Positions 8,884-18,371 are shown, numbered from the stretch's first letter. The stretch: 64,000 bases of DNA from Ancylomarina salipaludis (GCF_004122035.1 NZ_SAXA01000001.1:186001-250000), one strand, 5' to 3'. The notes: generated by a model not told the origin, from the sequence alone. A program made the numbers and translations.

Positions 8884-9555
8884 ATGCTTAGTCAACAACT
8901 CATACAATCTCCTGTTTTTAGAGGTATCAACGCCGAAGAAATGGAAGAGCTTCTGCAAAAAGTACAATACCGCATTCGAAAATACCATAAAGGCGACATG
9001 GTTGCCTTTCGGGAAGATCGATGTGAAAACCTAATGATTGTTCTCAAAGGCAGTGTTAAGGGGGAGATGCTCGATCCTTCAGGAAAAACGATTAAGATAG
9101 AAGATATTATGGCCCCCTATCCTATTGCTTCAGCTTTCCTTTTTGGGCAAAAAAATCAATTTCCGGTAAACGTTACAGCCAATGCCGATGTCGAAATATT
9201 CTTCCTCGATAAGCAATCGGTCATCGAACTTTTTCAAAACAATAAAACGTTCTTGGTCAACTATCTCAATTCCATTTCAAACAGATCACAATTCCTGGCT
9301 CAAAAGCTGCTTTTCCTCAGTTTCAAAACCATAAAAGGGAAACTGGCCAATTATATATTGAAACAAGCCGCTCCGGATAAAGAGAAAATTGAGCTACCCA
9401 AATCACAAGCTGAGATGGCACAGTTTTTTGGTGTTACACGTCCCTCATTCGCTCGTAGCCTAAAAGAGATGGAACAAGAAGGCATGATTGAAGTCAATCG
9501 GCGTGAAATTAAAATTAGAGATCGACGAGCCTTATTTAGTCTGATGCAGCAATAA
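8884..9555 (+). CDS. Crp/Fnr family transcriptional regulator
   Basis: 223 residues: a cyclic-nucleotide-binding-like beta-barrel (about 10-125), a dimerisation helix and a C-terminal Crp-type helix-turn-helix (about 165-210; SQAEMAQFFGVTRPSFARSLKEME). The segment where E. coli CRP binds cAMP is replaced by YPIASAFLFGQKNQFPVNV, so cAMP binding is not evident. The cysteine set of Fnr is absent, so it is unlikely to carry an oxygen-sensing 4Fe-4S cluster. It precedes a flavodiiron gene by about 250 bases on the same strand, which suggests a role in oxygen or nitric-oxide response; this is inference from neighbourhood. Confidence 0.85.
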   Translation: MLSQQLIQSPVFRGINAEEMEELLQKVQYRIRKYHKGDMVAFREDRCENLMIVLKGSVKGEMLDPSGKTIKIEDIMAPYPIASAFLFGQKNQFPVNVTANADVEIFFLDKQSVIELFQNNKTFLVNYLNSISNRSQFLAQKLLFLSFKTIKGKLANYILKQAAPDKEKIELPKSQAEMAQFFGVTRPSFARSLKEMEQEGMIEVNRREIKIRDRRALFSLMQQ

Positions 9556-9676
9556 GCTTATTCAGCTCGTATATAAATAACAGGCAGAGTTTACTTACAC
9601 ACCATAAACAATTATCCATCAAACAAATAATAAAACTCTATTTCATCAACGGTCGGATATAAAGACATTTTTATCC

Positions 9677-9706
9677 TTTTCAAGAAAAAAAATAATATTA
9701 CTTTTG
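9677..9706 (+). promoter_or_regulatory. candidate promoter of the flavodiiron gene
   Basis: TACTTTTG at 9699-9706 is an exact TAnnTTTG element, with TTTT at 9677-9680 about 18 bases before it. A leader of about 95 bases follows. It contains a GGAGG at 9717-9721, rare for this group and not next to an ATG. Confidence 0.5.
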
Positions 9707-9722
9707 TGCTCTGAAAGGAGGC

Positions 9723-9761
9723 TTGACTTAACGCGTCTTAATATCAGTGTATTCAAGTCAA
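9723..9761 (+). other. inverted repeat in the leader of the flavodiiron gene
   Basis: TTGACTT at 9723-9729 and AAGTCAA at 9755-9761 are exact inverted copies separated by 25 bases. They lie between the candidate promoter and the start codon, so they could form an RNA hairpin or be half-sites of an operator. The stem is short and the loop long; function unknown. Confidence 0.35.
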
Positions 9762-9807
9762 TTTCAACAATAAGAAAACAATATTCAAAACATATAAATC
9801 TTTTAGC

Positions 9808-11007
9808 ATGCACAATAGAGTTAACATTAGCGATAAAATTTATTGGGTAGGATGTAACGACAGAAGAACTCATCTTTTCGAAAATTATTGGCCTATTCCT
9901 AAAGGAGTCGCTTACAATTCATATGTCATTGTTGACGAGAAAATAGCCATTGTTGATACCGTTGAAAAAGGGGCTATGGATGAGTACCTTGACAATATTG
10001 AAGCGGTTTTAGATGGTCGTCAGGCAGATTATTTGATCGTGAACCATATGGAACCTGATCACTCAGGATCGATTCGTTCGTTAACCGAACGTTACCCTAA
10101 TATGCAAATCGTTGGAAACAAGAAAACCTTCCCAATGCTAAAGGGTTTTTATGGTATTTCTGAAAATTTGCTTGAGGTAAAGGAAGGCGATTCTATCGAT
10201 TTAGGCGAACACAAACTTAATTTCGCTATGGTGCCTATGTTACACTGGCCTGAGACTATGGTCACTTTTGAATCAACAAAGGGAATTCTATTCTCTGGGG
10301 ATGCATTTGGTGCTTTTGGTACTTTGGACGGTAGTATTTTCGACGATGAGTTGGATCTGGATTATCTTGAAGAAGAAATCAGCCGCTACTACTCAAATAT
10401 CGTAGGTAAATATGGTAGTCCAACTCAGCAGGCGCTTAAGAAATTAGGCGGACTGGATATTAAAATGATTTGTGCGACTCACGGTCCTGTTTGGAGAACT
10501 CATATCGCCGATATTATTGCAAAATACGACAAGTGGAGCAAATACGATACTGACGAAGGGGTTGTGATCGTATTCTCATCGATGTATGGTAATACCGAAA
10601 AGATGGCTGACAATATTGCACGTCAATTGGTTAAGCGTGGTATCAAAAAGATCAGAATCCACGATGCCTCTAAAACGCACCCTTCTTACATCATCAACGA
10701 TATTTTCCGTTTCCGTGGTGTCATCTTAGGTTCTTGTGCTTACAATGGCGGTCTTTTCCCTGCTATGGAAACCTTGATTCACGAACTGCAGAATATGGCC
10801 GTTAAGAATCATGTCTTGGGTATTTTCGGATCGAAAGCCTGGGGGGGCGGTGGTGTTCGCACACTAAGCAAATTTGCTGAGACTATTAAATGGGAAGTGG
10901 TTGCTGAACCTGCAGAAGCGCTTTGTGCTCCTGCGAACAAGGATTACAACCAATGTGAAGCCATTGCTGAGAGCATGGCCAATCGTTTGAAAGAATTATA
11001 TAGCTAG
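9808..11007 (+). CDS. flavodiiron protein (A-type flavoprotein, O2/NO reductase)
   Basis: 399 residues in two domains. The N-terminal metallo-beta-lactamase-like domain (1-250) has the full di-iron ligand set: HMEPDH (about residues 79-84), His in LHWPET, Asp in SGDAFG and His in ATHGPVW. The C-terminal flavodoxin domain (about 253-395) has the FMN loop SSMYGNTEKMA. Flavodiiron proteins reduce O2 to water or NO to N2O in the cytoplasm of anaerobes, with electrons from rubredoxin or a similar donor. There is no fused rubredoxin or flavin reductase domain, so a separate donor is required. A Crp/Fnr-type regulator lies just upstream. O2 versus NO preference cannot be told from the sequence. Confidence 0.92.
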   Translation: MHNRVNISDKIYWVGCNDRRTHLFENYWPIPKGVAYNSYVIVDEKIAIVDTVEKGAMDEYLDNIEAVLDGRQADYLIVNHMEPDHSGSIRSLTERYPNMQIVGNKKTFPMLKGFYGISENLLEVKEGDSIDLGEHKLNFAMVPMLHWPETMVTFESTKGILFSGDAFGAFGTLDGSIFDDELDLDYLEEEISRYYSNIVGKYGSPTQQALKKLGGLDIKMICATHGPVWRTHIADIIAKYDKWSKYDTDEGVVIVFSSMYGNTEKMADNIARQLVKRGIKKIRIHDASKTHPSYIINDIFRFRGVILGSCAYNGGLFPAMETLIHELQNMAVKNHVLGIFGSKAWGGGGVRTLSKFAETIKWEVVAEPAEALCAPANKDYNQCEAIAESMANRLKELYS

Positions 11008-11038
11008 ATCTAAAATTTAGATCTCAAAGTAAATCATT

Positions 11039-11069
11039 AAGCTCTCTCGATCATTCGAGGGAGCTTTTT
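11039..11069 (+). terminator. terminator of the flavodiiron gene
   Basis: AGCTCTCTCGA and TCGAGGGAGCT form a stem with one wobble and a 4-base loop, followed by five T. Confidence 0.82.
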
Positions 11070-11087
11070 CTTTGCATGTCTTTCGAA

Positions 11088-11127
11088 ACAAAAAATCCCA
11101 ACTGTACATGACTTACAGTTGGGATAA
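11088..11127 (-). terminator. terminator of the GH97 gene
   Basis: TCCCAACTGT and ACAGTTGGGA are a perfect 10-bp stem. On the minus strand a T-run follows the stem, 26 bases after the glycosidase stop codon. Confidence 0.82.
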
Positions 11128-11153
11128 AAAACGAACGAGTTTTTAAAAATCAA

Positions 11154-13232
11154 TTACTTTATTTCGATCAAACTGATGGCTGCACCACCACCTGCTGCTA
11201 AATGCAGATCTAAGACCGATTTCGAATCGACAACCTGTGATTCTATTTTATAATCGGTAGGATTTTTATCCCAATGTGCATTATCTCCATCCAGATAAAG
11301 GCTTGCCTTATATTTTTTCCCTGCAGGAAGAAAATCAAGTTTAAGACTCATATCTCTGGCATTTTCATCAGTAATTGCCCCAACAAACCAATTCTTTGAA
11401 GCTCTGTCCTGACGAGCAATCGTTACAAAGTCACCAATCTCGCCATTCAAAACTTTTGATTGTTCCCAATTAACTGCTACATCGCGGATAAATTGAAAAG
11501 CCGGATGCCCCTTATAATTTTCAATCAAATCCGGCACCATCTGGATAGGGCTATTGATCACCACATATAAAGCCAACTGATGCGCCAGTGTTGTATTCAC
11601 CTGATTGTTTTCTTTATATGGTTTTAATTTAATATTAAAAATCCCGGGTGTATAATCAATAGGGCCAGCCAACATACGTGTAAAAGCCACGATAGGTAAG
11701 TGTTCTGCAGGGTTTCCCCCATCACTCGACCAGGCATTAAATTCCTGACCACGTAAACCTTCACGAGAAATGGCATTGGGGTAAGTTCGACGCAAACCGG
11801 TCGCTTTAATTGGCTCATGCGCGTTGACAGCCACCTTATATTTTGCCCCCATTTCCAAAGCACGACGATAATGATTTACCATCCACTGGCCATGATGATA
11901 TTCTCCTTTAGGAATGAGCTTACCCACATAACCTGTTTTAACCGAATGAATCCCCAATGAATTCATCAAATGATAAGCGGTATCCAGTTGCTGATCATAG
12001 GTACGAGGTGCTGCAGACGTTTCATGATGCATTATCAACTCAACCCCTTTTTCTTTTCCATAACGAACAACTTCCGGTAAATCGTAATCATCGTAAGCCG
12101 TTACAAAATCAAATACCCCTTCGCGGTCTTCAAAACCAATCCAGTGTTCCCAACCCGTGTTCCAGCCTTCAACTAAAATTCCTCCAATATTATTTTCCGA
12201 TGCGAAATCGATCAGCTCTTTAGCATATTCGGTGGTTGCACCATGTCGTCCACTGGCTTTATCCCAGGTCTTGGTTCCCAAGTGCATATCCCACCAAATG
12301 CCCACATACTTCATTGGTTTGAAATAGGATACATCACCAATCTTGTTCGGTTCGTTTAAATTTACAATTAAATCCGACTCGATTAGGTCACCTGCTTTCT
12401 CTGCAATTTGAATGGTACGCCAGGGCGTGTGAAATGGTAACGATCGTTTCACCTTATAGTCAGTTCTTTCAGATCCAACCAAAGTAGAAACCATCTTCAT
12501 ATTCGAAGTATCTACTTTAAGTGTCATCCCTGAATAATCAGTCAGGTTGGCCTCATGAAAACTCAAATAAATACCCTCTACCGTTTTCATACTAACAGGC
12601 GTATTCATAGCATTATTTGGGATAGATGTTTGTGCCAAACTTGCATGACCACGCAATTTAGTCGCATCAATTTCAGAAAACTGACTTGTATGATAAAGAT
12701 GTTCGTAAATATCCCAGTCTCCCGGAATCCACCAAACCTTATGATCTCCAGTCAAATTAAACTCTGTATTCTCTTCCGCAATCAAGAGCTCTTTCATAGC
12801 TTCCTGTTCAGGAAACTCGTATCTAAAACCGATTCCATCATTATAGGCTTTAAACTCCAAATTCATTTTTCTATTGGGAGCCTGTTTTTCAACTAAAGCC
12901 ACAATAAGTTCGTTAAAGTGATCTTCAACCACACGCTTTTCGCCCCAAGGCATCTCCCAATTAGAATTGCTACTTGTTTCTTTGGCTGATACAATTTCCC
13001 ATCCCGATTTAATAGCTGGCATATTGGTAAAATCGAACCCCAATGTCGAAGGATTAATGACTGATTTCCCATTGAAACTTACTTGATAAGTTGGTTGACC
13101 ACTTTCAAGATTAATTGAAATTGCAATTTTACCATCAGGTGATTTAAGCTCTTGTTTTTGCATATTGCCATTACAAGAAACCATAGCCATTGTCAAAATG
13201 ACCAAGCCAAATAAAAGTCTTTTAATGTTCAT
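11154..13232 (-). CDS. glycoside hydrolase family 97 lipoprotein (alpha-glucosidase, SusB-like)
   Basis: About 692 residues. Start at 13232 gives a lipoprotein signal (MNIKRLLFGLVILTMAMVSC); the ATG at 13292 adds 20 non-signal residues. The fold is the GH97 arrangement: an N-terminal beta-sandwich (30-280), a TIM barrel (290-590) and a C-terminal beta domain. Conserved carboxylates occur in HHETSA (about residue 400) and VNAHEPIK (about residue 471), and VKTGYVGKL and GPIDYTPGIF are family landmarks. GH97 holds inverting alpha-glucosidases and retaining alpha-galactosidases; the pattern of Glu residues resembles the inverting SusB type, but I cannot confirm it. It acts in the periplasm. A SusR-like regulator lies immediately upstream on the same strand. 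Confidence 0.87.
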   Translation of the reverse strand: MNIKRLLFGLVILTMAMVSCNGNMQKQELKSPDGKIAISINLESGQPTYQVSFNGKSVINPSTLGFDFTNMPAIKSGWEIVSAKETSSNSNWEMPWGEKRVVEDHFNELIVALVEKQAPNRKMNLEFKAYNDGIGFRYEFPEQEAMKELLIAEENTEFNLTGDHKVWWIPGDWDIYEHLYHTSQFSEIDATKLRGHASLAQTSIPNNAMNTPVSMKTVEGIYLSFHEANLTDYSGMTLKVDTSNMKMVSTLVGSERTDYKVKRSLPFHTPWRTIQIAEKAGDLIESDLIVNLNEPNKIGDVSYFKPMKYVGIWWDMHLGTKTWDKASGRHGATTEYAKELIDFASENNIGGILVEGWNTGWEHWIGFEDREGVFDFVTAYDDYDLPEVVRYGKEKGVELIMHHETSAAPRTYDQQLDTAYHLMNSLGIHSVKTGYVGKLIPKGEYHHGQWMVNHYRRALEMGAKYKVAVNAHEPIKATGLRRTYPNAISREGLRGQEFNAWSSDGGNPAEHLPIVAFTRMLAGPIDYTPGIFNIKLKPYKENNQVNTTLAHQLALYVVINSPIQMVPDLIENYKGHPAFQFIRDVAVNWEQSKVLNGEIGDFVTIARQDRASKNWFVGAITDENARDMSLKLDFLPAGKKYKASLYLDGDNAHWDKNPTDYKIESQVVDSKSVLDLHLAAGGGAAISLIEIK

Positions 13233-13412
13233 GAGTTTATAATTTGATTTTGATTGTTTTCGATATTCAAAATAAGAGCATTCAATTTCCAATAACTAAA
13301 ATATAAACCAATATATAGACAATAATCAGCAAACTCAAAACACAAATACTTAATTAACTGACAATTACATACAATTTATTTAATCAAAAATATAGATAAT
13401 ATAAAAAAGAAT

Positions 13413-14996
13413 TTATACCGATTTAATCGCCATCACCTTCAAATCAAACTCCTCGTTAGGATAAATGGAACGATTCCGAATCTTGGTTTTGTAAGTGTAA
13501 ATGGTATTAACCGACAGGTTGAGGATTCCGGCAATTTTCTCACTATCGTTCACGCCAATTCGAATCAGTGCAAAGATTCGAAGATCGGTATTCAAACTTA
13601 ATTCGTCCTTTAAACGGATACGATCCTTTTCATCGAAAAGCTGATTGAAGCGCTGTACAAAATCAGGAAACAACTTTAAGAAAATTCGATCGAAGTCTTC
13701 AAATAAGCGTTGACGTTCCTTTTTTGAATTGTATTTCTTCAATTCCTGTTCAATATTATCGTAGGACTTTGTGATCAGCTGACGAGAGATAGACTTCTTA
13801 AAATCTTCAAGTTTGTCGATGTATTGGGAACTAAAATTGAAATAATAACCGATATATTCCTCTTTTATCTGACTTGCCTCACGAAGCATTTCATTCACAT
13901 GAATTAAATTCTGATTGCTTCGCACAATTTCCTTTCGCGCCTGACGTAATTTCTGCAATTGTCGAAGAATAACCAATGAAAAAACCAAAACCAACACTCC
14001 TATCAAGCCAAACATCTTTTTCTGCTTATTTTCCTTTCGAAAACGTGCCGACTCAATTAGAGGTAAAATATATGAAATCTCAAACTTGCGTTGTTCCGAA
14101 CCATAAAAATCGGCATCAGCTTTGGCTAGTAAAATGTATTGATATGCTTTTTCAATTTCCACTTCCTTATAAAATATTTCAGCTAACGATCGGCAGGCTG
14201 TGGTTTCCTTTGTCGAGGATTTGATATCGGCAATACTGGCTTGCATTAAGTATTCTTTTGCCTTCTCCACTTCCCCCTTGTCCGAATAAATAAATCCCAA
14301 ACCCGAAGTCACAATCGCCGTTTCATGATTATTCAAGTTAAATTGATTCAAAAGCTCGATATAATAATCCTCAGCTTGATTCAACTTACCAGTCACCATG
14401 CTTTGTAATGCCAACCCTAATAGCTTCTCAAAAGAAGGCTCCTTAAACTCATCAATCAGCTTCTGACTGTAGAAATGGCCCAATTTCTTATAGGCTTCGC
14501 TGTAATGTTTGTCTCGTGAATAGCCTGATAAATCGTAATAAGCCCGATATGCCGTGCTGTAGAATTCTTTCCTTTTCTCATTAGACAAGTACTGATACTC
14601 AACCGTATTTAAAGTATCAATCGAAGACGTATACAAACCTTTTAAAAGCATAATCAGACTGAGCTTCGACTTGGACTCAGCAATTTTCGACTTATCGTTT
14701 AATTGATAAGCCAAACGGTTGGCTGACTGTGCATATTTAAATGCCGAATCGTAAACAAAATATTCGTAAGCCTTTACGGATTGCATTAACGCTATGAATT
14801 CCTTATCTCTATTTTTTTCTTCTCTGGTAGATTGCAAATCTTTCAGGAGATTTTTAATTGTCTTCTTCTTTACAGCATCAATTTCATCCCGTTTTGAGAT
14901 ATAATGATCCAATTGCTTAGACCAATCAGTTTGAGCGATACTGGTCTGACAAAGAAAGATCTGAACAAATAAAAACGAAAAGAAAAACCTTAGCAT
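13413..14996 (-). CDS. SusR-like membrane-bound regulator (TPR domain, transmembrane helix, C-terminal HTH)
   Basis: 527 residues: a signal peptide (MLRFFFSFLFVQIFLCQTSIAQ), a periplasmic helical repeat region (about 40-320) with TPR character, one transmembrane helix (about 326-345), a coiled segment, then a cytoplasmic domain ending in a LuxR-like helix-turn-helix (about 480-510; NDSEKIAGILNLSVNTIYTYKTKIRNRS). This is the layout of SusR, the starch-utilisation activator of Bacteroides, and of the DUF6377 family. It probably senses a periplasmic sugar and controls transcription. The adjacent GH97 gene in the same orientation (180 bases downstream) fits starch or alpha-glucan use. No SusCD pair is in the window, so the target operon may be elsewhere. 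Confidence 0.78.
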   Translation of the reverse strand: MLRFFFSFLFVQIFLCQTSIAQTDWSKQLDHYISKRDEIDAVKKKTIKNLLKDLQSTREEKNRDKEFIALMQSVKAYEYFVYDSAFKYAQSANRLAYQLNDKSKIAESKSKLSLIMLLKGLYTSSIDTLNTVEYQYLSNEKRKEFYSTAYRAYYDLSGYSRDKHYSEAYKKLGHFYSQKLIDEFKEPSFEKLLGLALQSMVTGKLNQAEDYYIELLNQFNLNNHETAIVTSGLGFIYSDKGEVEKAKEYLMQASIADIKSSTKETTACRSLAEIFYKEVEIEKAYQYILLAKADADFYGSEQRKFEISYILPLIESARFRKENKQKKMFGLIGVLVLVFSLVILRQLQKLRQARKEIVRSNQNLIHVNEMLREASQIKEEYIGYYFNFSSQYIDKLEDFKKSISRQLITKSYDNIEQELKKYNSKKERQRLFEDFDRIFLKLFPDFVQRFNQLFDEKDRIRLKDELSLNTDLRIFALIRIGVNDSEKIAGILNLSVNTIYTYKTKIRNRSIYPNEEFDLKVMAIKSV

Positions 14997-15049
14997 ATTG
15001 AACTTTAAGTATTAAAATAAATGTAGCATACAAAGTAAAGCATAAAATG

Positions 15050-15091
15050 TAAAAACAAAAACAGGAGATCAAGTGCTAACCAATCTCCTGT
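15050..15091 (-). terminator. terminator of the ilv/leu cluster
   Basis: ACAGGAGA (15061-15068) and TCTCCTGT (15084-15091) pair exactly; on the minus strand TTTTTGTTTTT follows. It lies 20 bases after the ilvA stop. Confidence 0.78.
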
Positions 15092-15111
15092 CTTCTCTAA
15101 CTCTAATCTAC

Positions 15112-16377
15112 TTAAACTATAAACTGAAACAAATCTGTTTTATCATTCAGGTATTCGAAAATAAATTTTCGATCCGTCATTCTATCTTGCAGACGCTGCA
15201 AGTCTTCAGGTTTTTGCACCTCAATTCCAATTACAGCCGGGCCTTTTTCACGACTGCTTTTTTTATAATATTCAAAGTGAGTAATATCGTCACCCGCATC
15301 AAGCACATCGTTTACAAATTCCTTTAATGCACCTGATCGTTGTGGAAATCGAACAATAAAATAATGCTTAAGGCCTTCATACAAAAGGCTTCTCTCCTTT
15401 ATCTCTTCCATTCGGGTAATGTCGTTATTGCTGCCACTAAGGATACAAACCACATTTTTTCCCTTAATTTTATCTCCTATCAACTCCAAAGCAGCTATTG
15501 ACAAAACGCCGGCAGGTTCAGCAACTATAGCATCCTCATTATACAAGCGCAAAATGGTCGAGCAAATCAAGCCTTCGGGCACAACCAAAATGTCATCCAA
15601 AACCTTATTGCAAATCTGCCAGGTGTAATCGCCCACCTTTTGAACGGCTGCCCCATCAACGAATCGATCGATACTATCCAAGGCCAGATTGCACTGATTA
15701 TCCAGTGCCAATTTCATTGAAGCTGCCCCCTGTGGTTCTACTCCTATAATCTTTGTATTGGGACTAAACTCTTTGATCCAGGCACCAACTCCCGAAGCCA
15801 ATCCCCCACCACCTATGGGTAGCAACAGATAATCAATCGGTTCGGTAAACTGTTGTAATATCTCGAGTCCAATTGTCCCCTGCCCTTCTATGGTTTTAGG
15901 ATCATCAAAAGGGTGAATAAAGGTTTTGCCTTGCTCTTTAGCATCCGCAATCGCCTTTGAAGATGCATCATCAAAAGTATCTCCTGTCAGGAAAACTTCC
16001 ACATAATCGCCACCAAACATTTTCACCTGTTTAATCTTCTGACGAGGTGTGGTTTCGGGCATATAAATACTGCCAAAACATTTCAGTTTCTGGCAGGAAT
16101 AAGCCACCCCCTGAGCATGATTCCCCGCACTGGCACAAACAATTCCTTTGTCCAGATTCGCCTTGCTCAAACTCGCAATCTTATTGAAAGCCCCTCTTAT
16201 TTTATAAGAACGAACCAATTGCAAATCCTCTCTTTTTAGATGAATATTGGCCTGATAACGCGAAGACAAATTCAAATTATTTAGTAACGGAGATGCTAAG
16301 ACAACCTCCTGAACCGTTCGGTTAGCCTTGACGATCTCCGACATTTTAGGATAATATTCCTTTTTATTTTCTGACAC
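15112..16377 (-). CDS. ilvA: threonine ammonia-lyase (threonine deaminase)
   Basis: 421 residues. It deaminates threonine to 2-oxobutyrate, the entry step to isoleucine, using PLP. The PLP lysine is in SYKIRGA (about residue 60), and IGGGGLASG is the phosphate-binding loop (about residue 191). The last 90 residues form one ACT-like regulatory domain (HYFIVRFPQRSGALKEFVNDVL), shorter than the double domain of E. coli IlvA. It is the last gene of the branched-chain cluster, 97 bases after leuB, and is followed by a terminator. Its presence in the cluster argues that isoleucine is made from threonine here and not from citramalate. Feedback control by isoleucine is expected of this form. Confidence 0.92.
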   Translation of the reverse strand: MSENKKEYYPKMSEIVKANRTVQEVVLASPLLNNLNLSSRYQANIHLKREDLQLVRSYKIRGAFNKIASLSKANLDKGIVCASAGNHAQGVAYSCQKLKCFGSIYMPETTPRQKIKQVKMFGGDYVEVFLTGDTFDDASSKAIADAKEQGKTFIHPFDDPKTIEGQGTIGLEILQQFTEPIDYLLLPIGGGGLASGVGAWIKEFSPNTKIIGVEPQGAASMKLALDNQCNLALDSIDRFVDGAAVQKVGDYTWQICNKVLDDILVVPEGLICSTILRLYNEDAIVAEPAGVLSIAALELIGDKIKGKNVVCILSGSNNDITRMEEIKERSLLYEGLKHYFIVRFPQRSGALKEFVNDVLDAGDDITHFEYYKKSSREKGPAVIGIEVQKPEDLQRLQDRMTDRKFIFEYLNDKTDLFQFIV

Positions 16378-16402
16378 AATTTTCCCTTTTAGAATTCAAA
16401 TG

Positions 16403-16426
16403 ATGCTCAGGCATTAACCTGAGCAT
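16403..16426 (-). other. hairpin in the leuB-ilvA gap
   Basis: ATGCTCAGG and CCTGAGCAT form a perfect 9-bp stem with a 6-base loop. On the minus strand no U-run follows, so it is not a standard terminator; it may stabilise or process the mRNA between leuB and ilvA. Confidence 0.5.
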
Positions 16427-16474
16427 TCTGTAAAACTTGCTATGGGGTAACCAATCCCACAAACACAAGATTAA

Positions 16475-17554
16475 CTACAAACTATTTTCTTTTATAAAAT
16501 TGACTAACCAATCACCAACTTCAGAGGTCGAAAAGGCTTTGCCTCCCTCTGCTAAATCTTCAGTCACAAAATTGGCTTCTATTGATTTCTCTACAGCTAA
16601 ACGAACCAAAGCTGCTTCCATTTTTAAACCAAAAGCATGATCAAGCATCATGGCAGCTGATAGAACGGTAGCACATGGGTTCGCAATATTCTTACCTGCA
16701 GCCTGAGGATAGGAACCATGAATCGGTTCGAAAATTGATGTATGAATACCAATTGAAGCTGAAGGCAACATGCCCAGTGATCCCGAAATAACACTCGCCT
16801 CATCGGTTAATATATCACCAAACATATTCTCGGTTACCATCACATCGAAACGCTTCGGCCAGGTGATAATTTGCATCGCCGCATTATCCACAAACATATA
16901 CTCCACCTCTATTTGGGGATATTCAGGCTCAAGTTTCTGAGCAATTTCTCTCCAAAGACGGGACGTAGCCAAGACATTGGCTTTATCTACAACGGTTAAT
17001 TTCTTTCGACGTTTACCTGCAAATTCAAAACCCAAACGGACAATTCGTTCCACCTCTTCAGCAGTATAAACACAGGTATCGTAAGCTGTTTGCCCATCTT
17101 CAGAACGTCCTTGGGGCCGACCAAAATAAATGCCGCCTGTTAACTCACGTATGCACAAAAAATCGACCCCTTCGAGCAATTCTGTTTTAAGGGGGGACTT
17201 ATGCAATAAAGCCTTAAAAGGTTCCAAAGGACGAAGATTGGCATACAAACCCAACTTCTGTCTCATGGCTAATAGCCCCTGCTCCGGACGAACTTTTGCA
17301 TTGGGATCATTATCATATTTGGGATCTCCAATAGCACCAAAAAGAACTGCATCCGAATTCATACACAGTTCATGTGTTTCATCCGGATAAGGATTTCCAT
17401 GTACATTAATGGCTGAAGCTCCAATTAAAGCCTCGGTATATTCAAATTGATGATCGAATTTTTCTGCAATTGCATCAATCACTTTGCGCGCTTGTGCAAC
17501 AATTTCGGGACCGATACCATCACCGGCTAATACTGCAATTTTATATGACATCAT
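16475..17554 (-). CDS. leuB: 3-isopropylmalate dehydrogenase
   Basis: 359 residues. It oxidises and decarboxylates 3-isopropylmalate with NAD to give 2-oxoisocaproate. Motifs: AGDGIGPEI at the N-terminus, [10 protein letters not shown] (about residue 138), VDKANVL with the catalytic Lys (about residue 190), and [15 protein letters not shown], whose Asp residues bind the metal. [16 protein letters not shown] is the NAD-binding region near residue 280. The gene starts ATG ATG; either Met could initiate. It follows leuD after 162 bases that contain a heptanucleotide tandem repeat, the loosest join in the cluster. Confidence 0.95.
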   Translation of the reverse strand: MMSYKIAVLAGDGIGPEIVAQARKVIDAIAEKFDHQFEYTEALIGASAINVHGNPYPDETHELCMNSDAVLFGAIGDPKYDNDPNAKVRPEQGLLAMRQKLGLYANLRPLEPFKALLHKSPLKTELLEGVDFLCIRELTGGIYFGRPQGRSEDGQTAYDTCVYTAEEVERIVRLGFEFAGKRRKKLTVVDKANVLATSRLWREIAQKLEPEYPQIEVEYMFVDNAAMQIITWPKRFDVMVTENMFGDILTDEASVISGSLGMLPSASIGIHTSIFEPIHGSYPQAAGKNIANPCATVLSAAMMLDHAFGLKMEAALVRLAVEKSIEANFVTEDLAEGGKAFSTSEVGDWLVNFIKENSL

Positions 17555-17672
17555 TATGATGATTTGTGTTTTTATTAATATATGATCGTGTTATCAACTT
17601 TCAATTATCGGTTATCTCAGTTTCTATTAGATTATAAGGATGATGACCGACAAGAGAAAACGACCAGCGCAA

Positions 17673-17731
17673 CCTTTAACCTTTAACCTTTAACCTTTAA
17701 CCTTTAACCTTTAACCTTAAACCTTTAACCT
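17673..17731. repeat. heptanucleotide tandem repeat (CCTTTAA)n overlapping the 3' end of leuD
   Basis: Seven exact CCTTTAA units (six contiguous at 17673-17714, one at 17722-17728) with one variant CCTTAAA (17715-17721) between them. The array crosses the leuD stop codon (17717-17719), so the last codons (Leu-Lys-Val) and the stop are built from repeat units. Because seven is not a multiple of three, gain or loss of a unit inside the coding part would shift frame. Such arrays vary by slipped-strand mispairing. Confidence 0.92.
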
Positions 17732-18310
17732 TGATTCCTCAAAATCATGAATCTTAGTCTTCTTATCAATCAAGTAATCAATATCATCGAATCCATTTAA
17801 AAGACAAGTCTTCTTGTAAGGATTAATCTCAAACTGAAAAACTTCATCCTTATAGCTCAGCTCTTGTTTCTCCAAATCAATACTTAATTTCTGAGAATGA
17901 TCTTTCTCAATAGCCTCGAATAGTTTTTCAAGAAACTCAGCAGACACCTGGATCGGCAATACCCCATTGTTCAAGGCATTGTTTCTGAAAATATCGGCAA
18001 AGAAACTGCTGATAACAACTTTAAAACCATAGTCGGCAATGGCCCAGGCGGCATGTTCTCTTGATGAACCGGATCCAAAATTCTTTCCGGCAACCAAGAC
18101 TTGTCCTGAATACTCGGGTTGATTTAATACGAAATCTTTAATCGGGTCTCCGGAAGAATCAAAACGCCAATCGCGAAACAGGTTTTCACCAAAACCATCG
18201 CGACTGGTTGCTTTCAAAAAACGGGCAGGTATAATCTGATCGGTATCCACATTCTCGTTGGGAAGTGGTACACAAGATGATTCTAAATATGTAAATTTAT
18301 CTACGGACAT
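17717..18310 (-). CDS. leuD: 3-isopropylmalate dehydratase, small subunit
   Basis: 197 residues. With LeuC it isomerises 2-isopropylmalate to 3-isopropylmalate. [13 protein letters not shown] (about residue 20), [16 protein letters not shown] (about residue 76) and the FRNNALNNG segment (about residue 108) are the swivel-domain signatures. The last three to four residues are encoded by a CCTTTAA repeat array that also supplies the stop codon. The C-terminus of this family is variable, so the protein is probably functional. It follows leuC by 61 bases. Confidence 0.94.
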   Translation of the reverse strand: MSVDKFTYLESSCVPLPNENVDTDQIIPARFLKATSRDGFGENLFRDWRFDSSGDPIKDFVLNQPEYSGQVLVAGKNFGSGSSREHAAWAIADYGFKVVISSFFADIFRNNALNNGVLPIQVSAEFLEKLFEAIEKDHSQKLSIDLEKQELSYKDEVFQFEINPYKKTCLLNGFDDIDYLIDKKTKIHDFEESRLKV

Positions 18311-18371
18311 TGTATATCTGTTTAATGTAAAAGATGAAATCTGTTGTCTATAACAGACAACTAATACTGTA

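Noticed and set aside
8884-9555. Oxygen-sensing Fnr
   Set aside because: The cysteine pattern that would bind a 4Fe-4S cluster is absent.
17673-17731. CRISPR array or telomere-like repeat
   Set aside because: The CCTTTAA units are contiguous with no spacers, and the region lies inside an operon, so it is a simple tandem repeat.
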